Below are positions 54,065 through 61,893 of a DNA stretch of 64,000 bases, in pieces. The DNA comes from VAZQ01 sp963712565 (lineage in GTDB: Bacteria; Pseudomonadota; Alphaproteobacteria; Rhizobiales; Xanthobacteraceae): assembly GCA_963712565.1 (NCBI GenBank), contig CAVQIP010000055.1, forward strand, positions 248,001-312,000, in the 5' to 3' direction. Within the stretch, counting starts at the first letter, position 1. The number at the start of each line of letters is the position of its first letter. The notes below the pieces were generated by a model that was not told where the DNA came from, made no database searches, and was given only the letters and a program-made list of their open reading frames with translations. The translations under genes and the position numbers were made by a program.

Positions 54065-54148
54065 GGGACGAAAGTTCACGGCGTTGATTTGGACCGATGC
54101 CTCGAACCGTTTATCCTAGCCCAAAGTCGGGGCGACGTGGAGACAGGA

Positions 54149-54649
54149 ATGCGCGCGATTTCCCTTGCCGAGGCGAACAAGATCATCGACGGCACTTTCG
54201 CCTCCGCCAGGAAGCGCAAGGCTCATGCCTTGGCCGCCATCGTGCTCGACGCCGGCGGCCGGGTGAAGGCCTTCCAGAAACAGGACGGTGCTTCGCTGAT
54301 GCGCTTCGAGATCGCCTACGGCAAGGCATTCGGGGCGCTCGCGCTCAATCGATCGTCGCGCCAGGTGCTGCAGAAGGCGAAGGAGAAGCCTGCCTTCATG
54401 CAGTCGCTGGCCGAGCTCGCGGACGGGCCGCTGTTTCTCGAAGCCGGCGGCCAGCTGATCCGCGACGGCGCGGGCGAGATCGTGGGCGCGCTCGGCGTCA
54501 CCGGCGACGTCAACGAGGTCGATGACCTCTGCGCCATCGATGGCATCCACGCCGGCGGCTTCCGCGCCGACGCCGACTTCGACGCCAGGGCGGCGAAGCG
54601 CCTCAACATCAAGTTGGACCCGCCGCTGCGGGACCCGCGCAAGGGGTAG
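54149..54649 (+). CDS. GlcG/HbpS family heme-binding-like protein
   Basis: A 166-residue protein of the GlcG/HbpS (DUF336) family. ISLAEANKIIDGTFASARKRKAHALAAIVLDAGGRVKAFQKQDGASLMRFEIAYGKAFGAL and GGQLIRDGAGEIVGALGVTGDVNEVDDLCAIDGI are characteristic. Members bind haem or occur in glycolate and other oxidation operons with unknown role. There is no signal peptide here, so it is probably cytoplasmic. ATG 54149 is preferred over an open frame 20 codons longer because GGAGACAGGA lies just before it. Divergent from the M1 aminopeptidase (85-base gap). Confidence 0.82.
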   Translation: MRAISLAEANKIIDGTFASARKRKAHALAAIVLDAGGRVKAFQKQDGASLMRFEIAYGKAFGALALNRSSRQVLQKAKEKPAFMQSLAELADGPLFLEAGGQLIRDGAGEIVGALGVTGDVNEVDDLCAIDGIHAGGFRADADFDARAAKRLNIKLDPPLRDPRKG

Positions 54650-54878
54650 GGCGGGAACCGATCGCGCGTCCAGTTGCCTCATATCCGCCTTGCGCGGGCC
54701 CTATCCTGACACCAAAGTCGCCTGGATCGGGGCGGCCGGACGGGGTCGGATCGGCTCACGAGGTCCGCGGGGTTGTCGTCTCGTTAACCATGCGATTGAT
54801 AGCAGTGGATAGGTCGCTGTCCGCAGGCTTGGCGTCTTCGGCTCCCGACGTTGCGGACAGGAGTTAGGGAGGTACCCG

Positions 54879-55367
54879 ATGGGGAAGCTCAATTTCAGCC
54901 GGCCGGCGGTCGCGGCCGCGTTCTCGGCGCTGGCGCTCACGGCCTGCAGCACCACACCCAGCCCGCAGGTCGAGGCTGCCCCGCCGCCCCAGCCCGAAAT
55001 GCCGGCCCGCGTGCGCGCCTCCGAGATCATCGGCCGTTGGGGCTACGCCGCCTATCATAAGGCGGAGGATCGCGCGCGCACCGAGGCCAACGCCCGCGGC
55101 CAGTGCAAACAGCCCTTTGTGATCGGCCAAGGCACCGACGGCGGCGTCATGATGTATCTCGCCGATTCCAACCAGCTGCAGGAGCTGCGCCTCAAGGGCA
55201 GCCCGAGCGGGCGGGACTATATCGGCCCGGCCGGGCAGACTCCCGGCCCGCAGGATCGCGAAATCGTCTCCTTCGACGGCCGCGTGATGGTGCTCAAGTT
55301 CGTCGATCCCGAGATCGACGGACGCTACGGCACCGGCGTCTTCGTGCGCTGCGCCCCGCGGGCGTGA
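54879..55367 (+). CDS. Hypothetical lipoprotein
   Basis: A 162-residue protein with a lipoprotein signal: RPAVAAAFSALALTACSTTP, lipobox LTAC with the lipidated Cys at residue 23. A proline-rich linker (PSPQVEAAPPPQPEMP) leads to a compact domain (EIIGRWGYAAYHKAEDRART, VIGQGTDGGVMMYLADSNQLQELRL, GRDYIGPAG, RVMVLKFVDPEIDGRYGTGVFVRC). I do not recognise the domain; the beta-strand pattern suggests a small barrel anchored in the inner or outer membrane. AGGGAGG stands upstream of the ATG. It precedes the GNAT gene by 45 bases. Confidence 0.75.
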   Translation: MGKLNFSRPAVAAAFSALALTACSTTPSPQVEAAPPPQPEMPARVRASEIIGRWGYAAYHKAEDRARTEANARGQCKQPFVIGQGTDGGVMMYLADSNQLQELRLKGSPSGRDYIGPAGQTPGPQDREIVSFDGRVMVLKFVDPEIDGRYGTGVFVRCAPRA

Positions 55368-55412
55368 CCATGCCGCCCGCGCTCCGCTCCCGCGCGTGAT
55401 GGAGAAACGATC

Positions 55413-55859
55413 GTGGCGCCACGCCGCCTGCTGGTCACGCCGTTGGCGGTGTGGGAGCGCGAAGGCCTCAAGGCCGCGCTCGTGAAGGCGGGGCTGCCGG
55501 CCGACGACGTCGGCGATCCGCAGGTGTCGTTCTGGCGCTTCGAGACCCACGAGGACGTTCCAGTCGGGTTCGGCGGACTTGAATTCCACGGCAGCGATGC
55601 GCTCCTGCGCTCGGTGGTGACGTTGCCGCCGTTGCGTCAGCTCGGCATGGGCGCGGCCATGGTGGCCGCGCTCGAGACCGAGGCGTGCGCCCGCAAATGT
55701 CACGCGATCTACCTCCTGACCGAATCGGAGCAGGATTTTTTCGCCCGGCTGGGCTATGCGCCCTGCGCGCGCGCCGACGTGCCGGAGGCCGTCCGCGCCA
55801 GCCGACAGTTCGCCGCGCTCTGCCCTGCGAGCGCGGCCGTGATGGTCAAGAAAGTGTAG
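55413..55859 (+). CDS. GNAT acetyltransferase, ArsN2-like
   Basis: A 148-residue GCN5-related N-acetyltransferase. LLRSVVTLPPLRQLGMGAAMVAALE contains the acetyl-CoA-binding motif A with Q/RxxGxG/A (RQLGMGA). IYLLTESEQDFFARLGYAPCARADVPEAVRASRQFAALCPASAAVM matches the C-terminal half of ArsN2 proteins, linked to arsenic resistance. No ars genes are present in the window, so the role may be different. The start is GTG 55413, with GGAG 8 bases upstream; no ATG fits. Confidence 0.78.
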   Translation: MAPRRLLVTPLAVWEREGLKAALVKAGLPADDVGDPQVSFWRFETHEDVPVGFGGLEFHGSDALLRSVVTLPPLRQLGMGAAMVAALETEACARKCHAIYLLTESEQDFFARLGYAPCARADVPEAVRASRQFAALCPASAAVMVKKV

Positions 55860-55951
55860 GGTCGGGACCGCGCGAGCGCATCGTTACCCGCCCCTCGCTC
55901 GCCGGCGAGCCATGTTAGGGTCGATTCCCTTGTCGCCCGCCGCGCACCGTC

Positions 55952-57175
55952 ATGCCCACGCTTCGTGAAATCATCGCCGGTCCCTGGCGCGCCGTCCTGG
56001 TACTCGGCGTCACGCAGATCATCGCCTGGGGCGCGATCTTCTATCCGCCGGTCCTGACCGTGCCGCTGATCGCGGCCGAGCGCGGCTGGTCGATGACATT
56101 CGCCATGGGCGGCTTCTCGCTCGCGCTCTTCACCGCCGGGCTCGCGTCGCCGCGCGTCGGCCTGCTGATCGACCGCCACGGCGGACATTGGGTCATGCCG
56201 CTCGGCTCGCTCACGGCCGCGCTCGGTCTGGTCCTGCTGGTCCATGCCGATCATCCCGTCGCCTATCTGGCGGTGTGGATGCTGCTCGGCGTCGCCACCG
56301 CCGCGTCGCTCTATGATCCCGCCTTTGCCACGCTCGGCCGCATCTTCGGCCCCGCGGCACGACGCCCGATCACGGCGCTCACGCTTGCCGGCGGCTTCGC
56401 CTCGACGGTGAGCTGGCCCACCACCCATCTGCTGCTCGAGGCCGTCGGATGGCGCGGCACCTATCTCGTCTACGCCGCCTTGCTCGCGTTTGTCGCCGCC
56501 CCGCTGCTTGCTTTCGCTTTGCCGCGTCCGCGCGCCCAGCCGGCCATCCGGCCCGACGCGCCGGTGCAAGTGCCCGCCGTCGTGCTGCCGCCGAAGGGCT
56601 GGCCGTTCATCCTGGTGGCGGCAGCGTTTGCGGCCTACGCCTTCGTACCTTCGGGCCTTTCCGCCCATCTGCTGGCGATCTTCGACCGCGCCGGCATCGA
56701 TGCGGCGATGGTGGTGGCGATCGGCGCGTTGTTCGGCCCCGCCCAGGTCGCGGCGCGTATCGGCGAATTCGTGCTTGCGCGTCGCGTCCATCCGCTCGAC
56801 GTCGCGCGTTTCGCGGTCGCAATGCTGCTCGCGGCCTTCGCGCTGCTGGCGCTGTTCGGGCTCACGATCCCGGTGGCAGCGAGTTTTGTGGTGATGTTCG
56901 GGATGGCGAATGGTCTCCTCACCATCGCGCGCGGGGCGGTGCCGCTCGCGCTGTTCGGCGCGGCCGGCTACGGCCATCTCATGGGCCGCATCGGCGGACC
57001 CTACCTGGCGATGCAGGCGATCGCGCCGCTGGCGCTCGCCTTCGTGGCGGAGCGGGCATCCGATCCGGCGGTGCTCGGCACGGTCGCGGCTTTTGCGGCG
57101 ATCTCGTTCATCGGCTTTGCCGCCATGCGCCGACCCGCCGCCGCGCAGTCACCGTCGGGGGGTGTCGCGCGGTAA
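55952..57175 (+). CDS. MFS transporter
   Basis: A 407-residue inner-membrane carrier with twelve hydrophobic segments. ITQIIAWGAIFYPPVLTVPLIAAERGWS opens it. The MFS loop 2-3 motif is weak, in ASPRVGLLIDRHGGHWVMPLGS. It resembles the oxalate/formate-antiporter-like and monocarboxylate branch often called MFS_1 'Cyanate/OFA-like'. No regulator or enzyme is adjacent, so its substrate is open. It ends about 200 bases before the second L,D-transpeptidase. Confidence 0.85.
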   Translation: MPTLREIIAGPWRAVLVLGVTQIIAWGAIFYPPVLTVPLIAAERGWSMTFAMGGFSLALFTAGLASPRVGLLIDRHGGHWVMPLGSLTAALGLVLLVHADHPVAYLAVWMLLGVATAASLYDPAFATLGRIFGPAARRPITALTLAGGFASTVSWPTTHLLLEAVGWRGTYLVYAALLAFVAAPLLAFALPRPRAQPAIRPDAPVQVPAVVLPPKGWPFILVAAAFAAYAFVPSGLSAHLLAIFDRAGIDAAMVVAIGALFGPAQVAARIGEFVLARRVHPLDVARFAVAMLLAAFALLALFGLTIPVAASFVVMFGMANGLLTIARGAVPLALFGAAGYGHLMGRIGGPYLAMQAIAPLALAFVAERASDPAVLGTVAAFAAISFIGFAAMRRPAAAQSPSGGVAR

Positions 57176-57379
57176 CCGATGCTTAACCACGACGTCGCGC
57201 TGTTTACGCAAAAGAAACCATAACACGATGAATAAAGCGTTTCTTGCAATCGTCGTTAAAATTCTACCTCCGACTTTACCATTGCAACGCCGGTTGCGGA
57301 TTTAATTCGGTGTAACGCAACGAATCGGACTGGTCCGTTTTTCGTCGCGTTCGAATTCACCGCATACGGGTCACAATCC

Positions 57380-58060
57380 ATGCAACGCATCTCTCGCTTG
57401 TCCCTCGCGCTCGCGATCGCCGTGGCCGCGACCGGCTCGGCTCTCGCCGGTCCTCTGTTCCAGCCGTCTCCCGCGCCGGTGCGCGTCGCGGCGCAAGGCG
57501 AATACGGCGGCGGCCTCCTCGGGTTTCTGTTCCGCGGCTTCGGCGGCCCGCCGCCGTACGAAGCCAATTATCGGCAGTATCCGGGCGAGCCCGACCAGGC
57601 CAGGCGCGGGCTGAGCGATCCGCGCTTCCTCAAGCAGGAGGTCAGCTACGACGGCCGGGAAGCACCGGGAACGATCGTCGTCGATACTCGCGAGCGGCTG
57701 CTCTACCTGGTGCAGGCCGGCGGCCGCGCCCTGCGCTATGGCATCGGCGTGGGTCGGCCCGGCTTCACCTGGTCGGGGGTGCACTACATCAGCAACAAAC
57801 GCGAATGGCCGGATTGGACCCCGCCCGGCGAGATGCTGCGACGCCGGCCGGACCTGCCGCGCCACATGGTCGGCGGGCCCGAAAATCCGCTCGGCGCGCG
57901 CGCCATGTATCTTGGCTCCACGCTCTACCGCATCCACGGCTCGAACGAGCCCTGGACCATCGGCACGCAGGTGTCTTCCGGCTGCATCCGCATGCGCAAC
58001 GAAGACGTCATCGACCTCTACAGCCGGGTCAAGGTCGGAGCCAAGGTGGTCGTGATCTGA
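57380..58060 (+). CDS. L,D-transpeptidase (YkuD/ErfK type)
   Basis: A 226-residue exported enzyme with signal peptide (LSLALAIAVAATGSALAGP). The catalytic domain covers about 95-226: GTIVVDTRERLLYLVQAGGRALRYGIGVGRPGFTWSG, ALGSTLYRIHGSNEPWTIG with His186, and VSSGCIRMRNEDVIDLY with the nucleophile Cys202. This small single-domain type is abundant in Hyphomicrobiales, where LD cross-links and lipoprotein-to-murein links are common. The 200 bases upstream are AT-rich for this genome and probably contain a strong promoter. An intrinsic terminator follows the stop by about 24 bases. Confidence 0.92.
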   Translation: MQRISRLSLALAIAVAATGSALAGPLFQPSPAPVRVAAQGEYGGGLLGFLFRGFGGPPPYEANYRQYPGEPDQARRGLSDPRFLKQEVSYDGREAPGTIVVDTRERLLYLVQAGGRALRYGIGVGRPGFTWSGVHYISNKREWPDWTPPGEMLRRRPDLPRHMVGGPENPLGARAMYLGSTLYRIHGSNEPWTIGTQVSSGCIRMRNEDVIDLYSRVKVGAKVVVI

Positions 58061-58083
58061 GTGATGGCCTGCGGGCCACATCC

Positions 58084-58112
58084 AAAGGGCCGCCGGCGAC
58101 GGCGGCCCTTTT
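58084..58112 (+). terminator. Intrinsic terminator after the L,D-transpeptidase
   Basis: AAAGGGCCGCC-GGCGAC-GGCGGCCCTTTT: an 11-bp perfect stem with a 6-base loop and four T at the end. It lies between convergent genes and may serve both. Confidence 0.85.
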
Positions 58113-58144
58113 CCTTTGCCAACGGTGTCGGTTCGCGCCTGCGC

Positions 58145-58894
58145 TCAGTCGTCGTCGCCGCTGTCGAAGTCGAAGCCATCGTCGTCGAGGTCGTCGGGCG
58201 CTAGATCGTCGTCTTGAACATCGCCGCTGTCGTCGAGCAGGCCACGACGGTCGTCGCCGTCCGACGGCGAGGAGGGCTGCCGTCCGATGTCGTCGACGCC
58301 GGCCTGACGCGAAAGTTCGCCCGACCCGCCGCTCCAGGGCGATGCTCCGGTCGTGCCGGCAGTCGGATCGAAGGCGGCGTGCGCTCCCTGCGGGTGACCC
58401 ATCATGGAGCGAATGCTGCCCAGCAGCAGCGAGCCCCCGATCACGCCCGCCGCGGCTGCGGCCGCGGTGCCGAGAAACGAGCCGCCCGGCGTCGGTGGCG
58501 CCGACCCTGGTCCAAACCCGGCCGGCATCGCCTGCGCGCCGCTGTGCCAGGCCGGCGACGTGCCCGCCGCCGTCTCGCCCGGCCGCACCGACGGCACCGA
58601 GCCGCGCCCCTCGCGTCGGCCGAACAAACTTTCGCGCACGCCGCCGAGAAAACTGGTGTCGCGCGCCGCGCTCTCTGCGCCCGAGCCGGTTTCGAGCTCG
58701 CGGATGCGGGCGTCCGCGCGCTTGAGCGCCTCGTCCTGCACCAGCACGGTCTGCACCAGCGCGTAGGGCGCGTTGGGCGCCTGCCGCAGGCCGTCCCGGA
58801 TCAGGCGTTCGGCCTCGGGATCGCGCGCGGCGTCCTCCAGCGTGGCCAGGCGGTCGAACAGTTCGATGACGAGATTGCGTTCCTCTGGGGTCAT
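58145..58894 (-). CDS. DUF2076 family protein
   Basis: A 249-residue protein of the DUF2076 family, common in Alphaproteobacteria and of unknown function. The conserved N-terminus is MTPEERNLVIELFDRLATLEDAARDPEAERLIRDGL, then QAPNAPYALVQTVLVQDEAL. A low-complexity middle (GSAPPTPGGSFLGTAAAAAAGVIGGSLLLGSIRSMMG) holds one glycine/alanine-rich hydrophobic stretch, perhaps a membrane hairpin. The C-terminus is very acidic: DDLAPDDLDDDGFDFDSGDDD, possibly calcium- or partner-binding. Start 58894 is the ATG at the conserved beginning. Confidence 0.85.
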   Translation of the reverse strand: MTPEERNLVIELFDRLATLEDAARDPEAERLIRDGLRQAPNAPYALVQTVLVQDEALKRADARIRELETGSGAESAARDTSFLGGVRESLFGRREGRGSVPSVRPGETAAGTSPAWHSGAQAMPAGFGPGSAPPTPGGSFLGTAAAAAAGVIGGSLLLGSIRSMMGHPQGAHAAFDPTAGTTGASPWSGGSGELSRQAGVDDIGRQPSSPSDGDDRRGLLDDSGDVQDDDLAPDDLDDDGFDFDSGDDD

Positions 58895-59032
58895 TGGTCG
58901 TCTCCTTCTGCTGTGACGACAGGAGTCATGTAGGCAACGCCGATGGCACCGGAATGACCGCCGGCAACAAAAAGATCTTTGGTCGTTTTTCCTCGCCCGG
59001 CCAAGGCGATGGAACGAACGGCTGCGATCACG

Positions 59033-59197
59033 CCAGTGTGGCGGTTCAGAAGTCCGCATCGTTCTTGCGGCGAGTCCGAAATGCGGACTTCTGAACCAAA
59101 GCCACACTAGGTCAATATGTTGCTAGTGTCCTTCGATTCCGAAGTTCGCAAACGAGGGTGCCGCCTAATGATGCGAACTTCGGAATCGGGACACTAG
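59033..59197. repeat. Double-palindrome module, copy 2 (inverted, elements B-A)
   Basis: Inverted copy of the module at 51206-51368. Element B (59033-59110) begins CCAGTGTGGCGG and ends GCCACACTAG; the spacer GTCAATATGTTG is the reverse complement of CAACATATTGAC, which differs from copy 1 at two positions; element A (59123-59197) runs from CTAGTGTCC to GGACACTAG. Each element folds into a long stem. Its end overlaps the final codons of the HpnK-like gene. Confidence 0.9.
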
Positions 59198-60061
59198 CGC
59201 CACGCCCTGGCTCGCGAGCAGCTGCGGGAAGCAATCGCCGGCGAAGAACGCGTATTCCTGCTCGCGCAGCGTGGTCAGCGGATCGAGCCGCTGCAGCTCG
59301 GCATCGACGAATCCCGGATGGCACATGACCACGCCGCCATCGGGCAGCCGGTCGAGGAAGCGCGCGAACAGGCCCGCGAAATTTGCCGCGGTCACGAAAT
59401 CATAGGTGCCGGCAAACGCCGGATTGGTGCGCACGCCGCGCGCTGCGGCGCGGCGCCGGAACCCGTAGCTCAAGACGTCGAGCAGGGTTCCCTTGCGGTC
59501 GGCCAGTCGCGCGGCGATCGGAACGACGCGCCCGCATTGGCGCACCCACGCATGCGGCGCGGTGTGCTTCACGACCTCGAGCAAGGCGTCGCCGATCTGC
59601 GGCAGCAGGTGCACGTGTCGATGCCCGTCGACGAAGTCGGGCATGCGGCCGAAGGCATCGCAAAAGCTCTGCATCTGGCTCGTGATTTCAGCCACCAGCG
59701 CGTCGTGCCTGAAGCGGCGCATGATCGCATGGACGAACGTCGCTGCGAGCGGCAGGAAGGCGCCATCCCTCAGCGGCGTAAAGCTCCTGCTCAAGGGACA
59801 AAACGGCGCCGTGAGCGCAAGGTGCAAGCCGATCGCCACCCGCGGCCCGGCCGAATTCAGCACGTCGAGCGCGATTGCTTCCGAGCGGCAAAAACTCGGC
59901 GCCGCCACCAGCACCGAGGTGGCATTGAGGCGCCCGCGCACGACGAGATCGCGGATCGCGGTGTTGACCGCGTTCGAAATGCCGAAGTCGTCGGCGCACA
60001 GCCAGATGCGGCGGTGGGGAACCGCGCCCGCGCCCAAACCATCTCGCTTGTCGGCCAACAC
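59165..60061 (-). CDS. hpnK: HpnK/ChbG (YdjC-like) family deacetylase
   Basis: A 298-residue carbohydrate/hopanoid deacetylase-like protein. RIWLCADDFGISNAVNTAIRDL holds the metal-binding Asp-Asp, VAIGLHLALT gives a His and DFVDGHRHVHLLPQIGDALLEV the HxxxH pair, the complete YdjC site. The wording is of the HpnK type that in hopanoid producers may remove an acyl group. A GT2/GtrA pair lies upstream, which may belong to a membrane-lipid glycosylation pathway. The final residues (LVSRFRSSHH) are encoded by the repeat module at 59123-59197, which also supplies the stop. GTG start at 60061 with GAGGG upstream. Confidence 0.75.
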   Translation of the reverse strand: MLADKRDGLGAGAVPHRRIWLCADDFGISNAVNTAIRDLVVRGRLNATSVLVAAPSFCRSEAIALDVLNSAGPRVAIGLHLALTAPFCPLSRSFTPLRDGAFLPLAATFVHAIMRRFRHDALVAEITSQMQSFCDAFGRMPDFVDGHRHVHLLPQIGDALLEVVKHTAPHAWVRQCGRVVPIAARLADRKGTLLDVLSYGFRRRAAARGVRTNPAFAGTYDFVTAANFAGLFARFLDRLPDGGVVMCHPGFVDAELQRLDPLTTLREQEYAFFAGDCFPQLLASQGVALVSRFRSSHH

Positions 60062-60187
60062 GGGTCACCCTCTAATGCGGCATCGGCCGCGGCGGGCACT
60101 GCGTCGCGCACCCGCGGAAACATTGCCAGCCGAAGCGATCGTTCCTGGGATTGCCGCGGCCGATGAATTAAGTCGCAAGCGTTGCGC

Positions 60188-61249
60188 TCATTCCGCCGCC
60201 GACCGCGCCGGCAAATCGGCGGCGGCGCCCGCGTCCTCGGCGGTCTTGAGCGTGTGCTCGGCCACGAAATAGACCGGCCGCGCTTTGAGCTCGGACAGGA
60301 TCTTGCCGATATATTCGCCCATGATCCCGATCATGATCAGTTGCACGCCGCCCAGCACCATCAAGCCCACGATCACCGAAGGATAGCCGGGCACCGATTC
60401 GCCGAGGAAGACGGTCTCGATCAGGATTTGCACGCCGAAAATGAATGCGGCGGCCGCGAGCAGGAGGCCGAGCAGGCTCGCGAGCCGCAGCGGCGCAACC
60501 GAGAACGAGGTGAGCCCTTCGATCGACAGACCGACCAGCGAATGGAGGCTCCAGCTGGTGCGGCCATGGATGCGCTCCTCGGGCTCGTAGTCGACCCGGA
60601 TTTGGCGGAATCCGATCCAGCTCGCGAGCCCCTTGAAGAACCGGTTGCGTTCGGGAAGCTGTTTGAGCGCGGCCGCCGCGCGCGGCGAGAGCAGGCGAAA
60701 ATCGCCGGCGTCCGCCGGGATTTTTTGCCGGGCGCCCCAGTTGATCAGGGTGTAGAACGCCTTGACCCCGAGCCGGCGCAGCCACGGCTCGCTCTCGCGA
60801 TGCGCCTTGGCGGTGTAGACAACGTCGTAGCCGTCGTCGAGCCAATAGCCGACGAGCTTCTCGAGCAGCGCGGGCGGATGCTGTCCGTCGCCGTCCATGA
60901 ACAACACGGCGCCCAGGCGGGCATGATCGAGGCCGGCGAGCAGCGCCGCCTCCTTGCCGAAATTGCGCGAGAGCGCGACGACCTGGACATCGAGACTGTC
61001 GGCCGCGAGTTCGCGCGCGGCGGCGAGCGTCGCATCGCGGCTGCCGTCGTCGACATAGACCACCTCGACCGCGAGGCCGCGCGCCGCCTTGAGGTCGCGG
61101 GCGGTTTCGACGAGGCGCCCGTGCAGGGTCGGGAGGTTGGCCGCCTCGTTGAACAGGGGGACCACGATCGAAAGGCCGGCTTCCGCGCTCCCGCGCGGCC
61201 GCGCCGGAGCGCCGGTGCCGCCGGCTCGGGTCATCGCCTCGGGTGCCAT
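60188..61249 (-). CDS. Family 2 glycosyltransferase, polyprenyl-phosphate type (GtrB-like)
   Basis: A 353-residue membrane glycosyltransferase. LSIVVPLFNEAANLPTLHGRLVE starts the GT-A domain; VVYVDDGSRDATLAAARELA has the nucleotide-sugar Asp pair and GAVLFMDGDGQHPPALLEKLV the DxD-like motif; RNRFFKGLASWIGFRQIRVDYEPEER is the signature of DPM1/GtrB-type enzymes. Two C-terminal membrane helices (LASLLGLLLAAAAFIFGVQIL, VIVGLMVLGGVQLIMIGIMGEYIG) anchor it. It would charge undecaprenyl phosphate with a sugar. Start 61249 (AAAGG upstream) is chosen over 61234. Divergent from gtrA, its usual flippase partner. Confidence 0.88.
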   Translation of the reverse strand: MAPEAMTRAGGTGAPARPRGSAEAGLSIVVPLFNEAANLPTLHGRLVETARDLKAARGLAVEVVYVDDGSRDATLAAARELAADSLDVQVVALSRNFGKEAALLAGLDHARLGAVLFMDGDGQHPPALLEKLVGYWLDDGYDVVYTAKAHRESEPWLRRLGVKAFYTLINWGARQKIPADAGDFRLLSPRAAAALKQLPERNRFFKGLASWIGFRQIRVDYEPEERIHGRTSWSLHSLVGLSIEGLTSFSVAPLRLASLLGLLLAAAAFIFGVQILIETVFLGESVPGYPSVIVGLMVLGGVQLIMIGIMGEYIGKILSELKARPVYFVAEHTLKTAEDAGAAADLPARSAAE

Positions 61250-61396
61250 CGACCGCGCCTTTCGAGCCCTTGCTCCGCCCCGTTTTGCCCGCAGCGTCGC
61301 GGTTATAGCCCAGCCGCGGGCGGCTGTCGCGCGCTGGGCCGCCATGCCGCAGGCGGGCTCGGCGGGGCGGCCGGGACGTGCTAAGCGGGGCCCGCC

Positions 61397-61867
61397 ATGC
61401 GGCTGCCAGCGCCACTTCATCGTCTCAGACGCCGCCTGGCGCAGGCTTGGCACGAACGCGCGGTTACGCTCAAGGCGGCGAGTTTCGCCGGGGTCGGGGT
61501 GGTCAATACGCTCATCGATTACGGCGTGTTCCTCACCGGCTACTACGTGCTCAACCTGCCGCTGGTCCCGGCCAATGTGGTGTCCTGGATCGTCGCGGTC
61601 TCCGGCTCATATGTGATGAATTCCTTCATCACGTTTGCGCCCGAATCCGGACGCCAGCTGCGCTGGCGCGCCTACGGCGCGTTCGTGGCGTCGGGCGTCG
61701 CCGGCCTGATCACCAATACGGTGACGCTGGTCATCGCCTCCCACTGGGTGCACGTTCCGGCGGCGAAGCTCCTGGCGATCGCCGCGAGCTTCCTGGTCAA
61801 TTTCTCGCTGTCGCACTTCGTCGTGTTCCGGTCGCGCGAACGGCAGGCGCAACGGTCGGTCGAATGA
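61397..61867 (+). CDS. GtrA family membrane protein
   Basis: A 156-residue protein with four membrane segments (FAGVGVVNTLIDYGVFLTGYYVL, LVPANVVSWIVAVSGSYVMN, AYGAFVASGVAGLITNTVTLVI, AKLLAIAASFLVNFSLSHFVVF). SYVMNSFITF and VNFSLSHFVVFR are GtrA signatures. GtrA proteins flip lipid-linked sugars across the inner membrane; the GT2 enzyme encoded divergently 147 bases away is the probable source. Its stop overlaps an in-frame ATG of the threonine synthase reading frame (ATGA), so the two may be co-transcribed although unrelated in function. Confidence 0.88.
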   Translation: MRLPAPLHRLRRRLAQAWHERAVTLKAASFAGVGVVNTLIDYGVFLTGYYVLNLPLVPANVVSWIVAVSGSYVMNSFITFAPESGRQLRWRAYGAFVASGVAGLITNTVTLVIASHWVHVPAAKLLAIAASFLVNFSLSHFVVFRSRERQAQRSVE

Positions 61868-61893
61868 TCGGGCGCGAAGGCCGCGAACGACCT

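Noticed and set aside
55413..55859. Part of an arsenic resistance cluster
   Set aside because: The GNAT is ArsN2-like but no arsC, arsB/ACR3, arsR or arsH is in the window.
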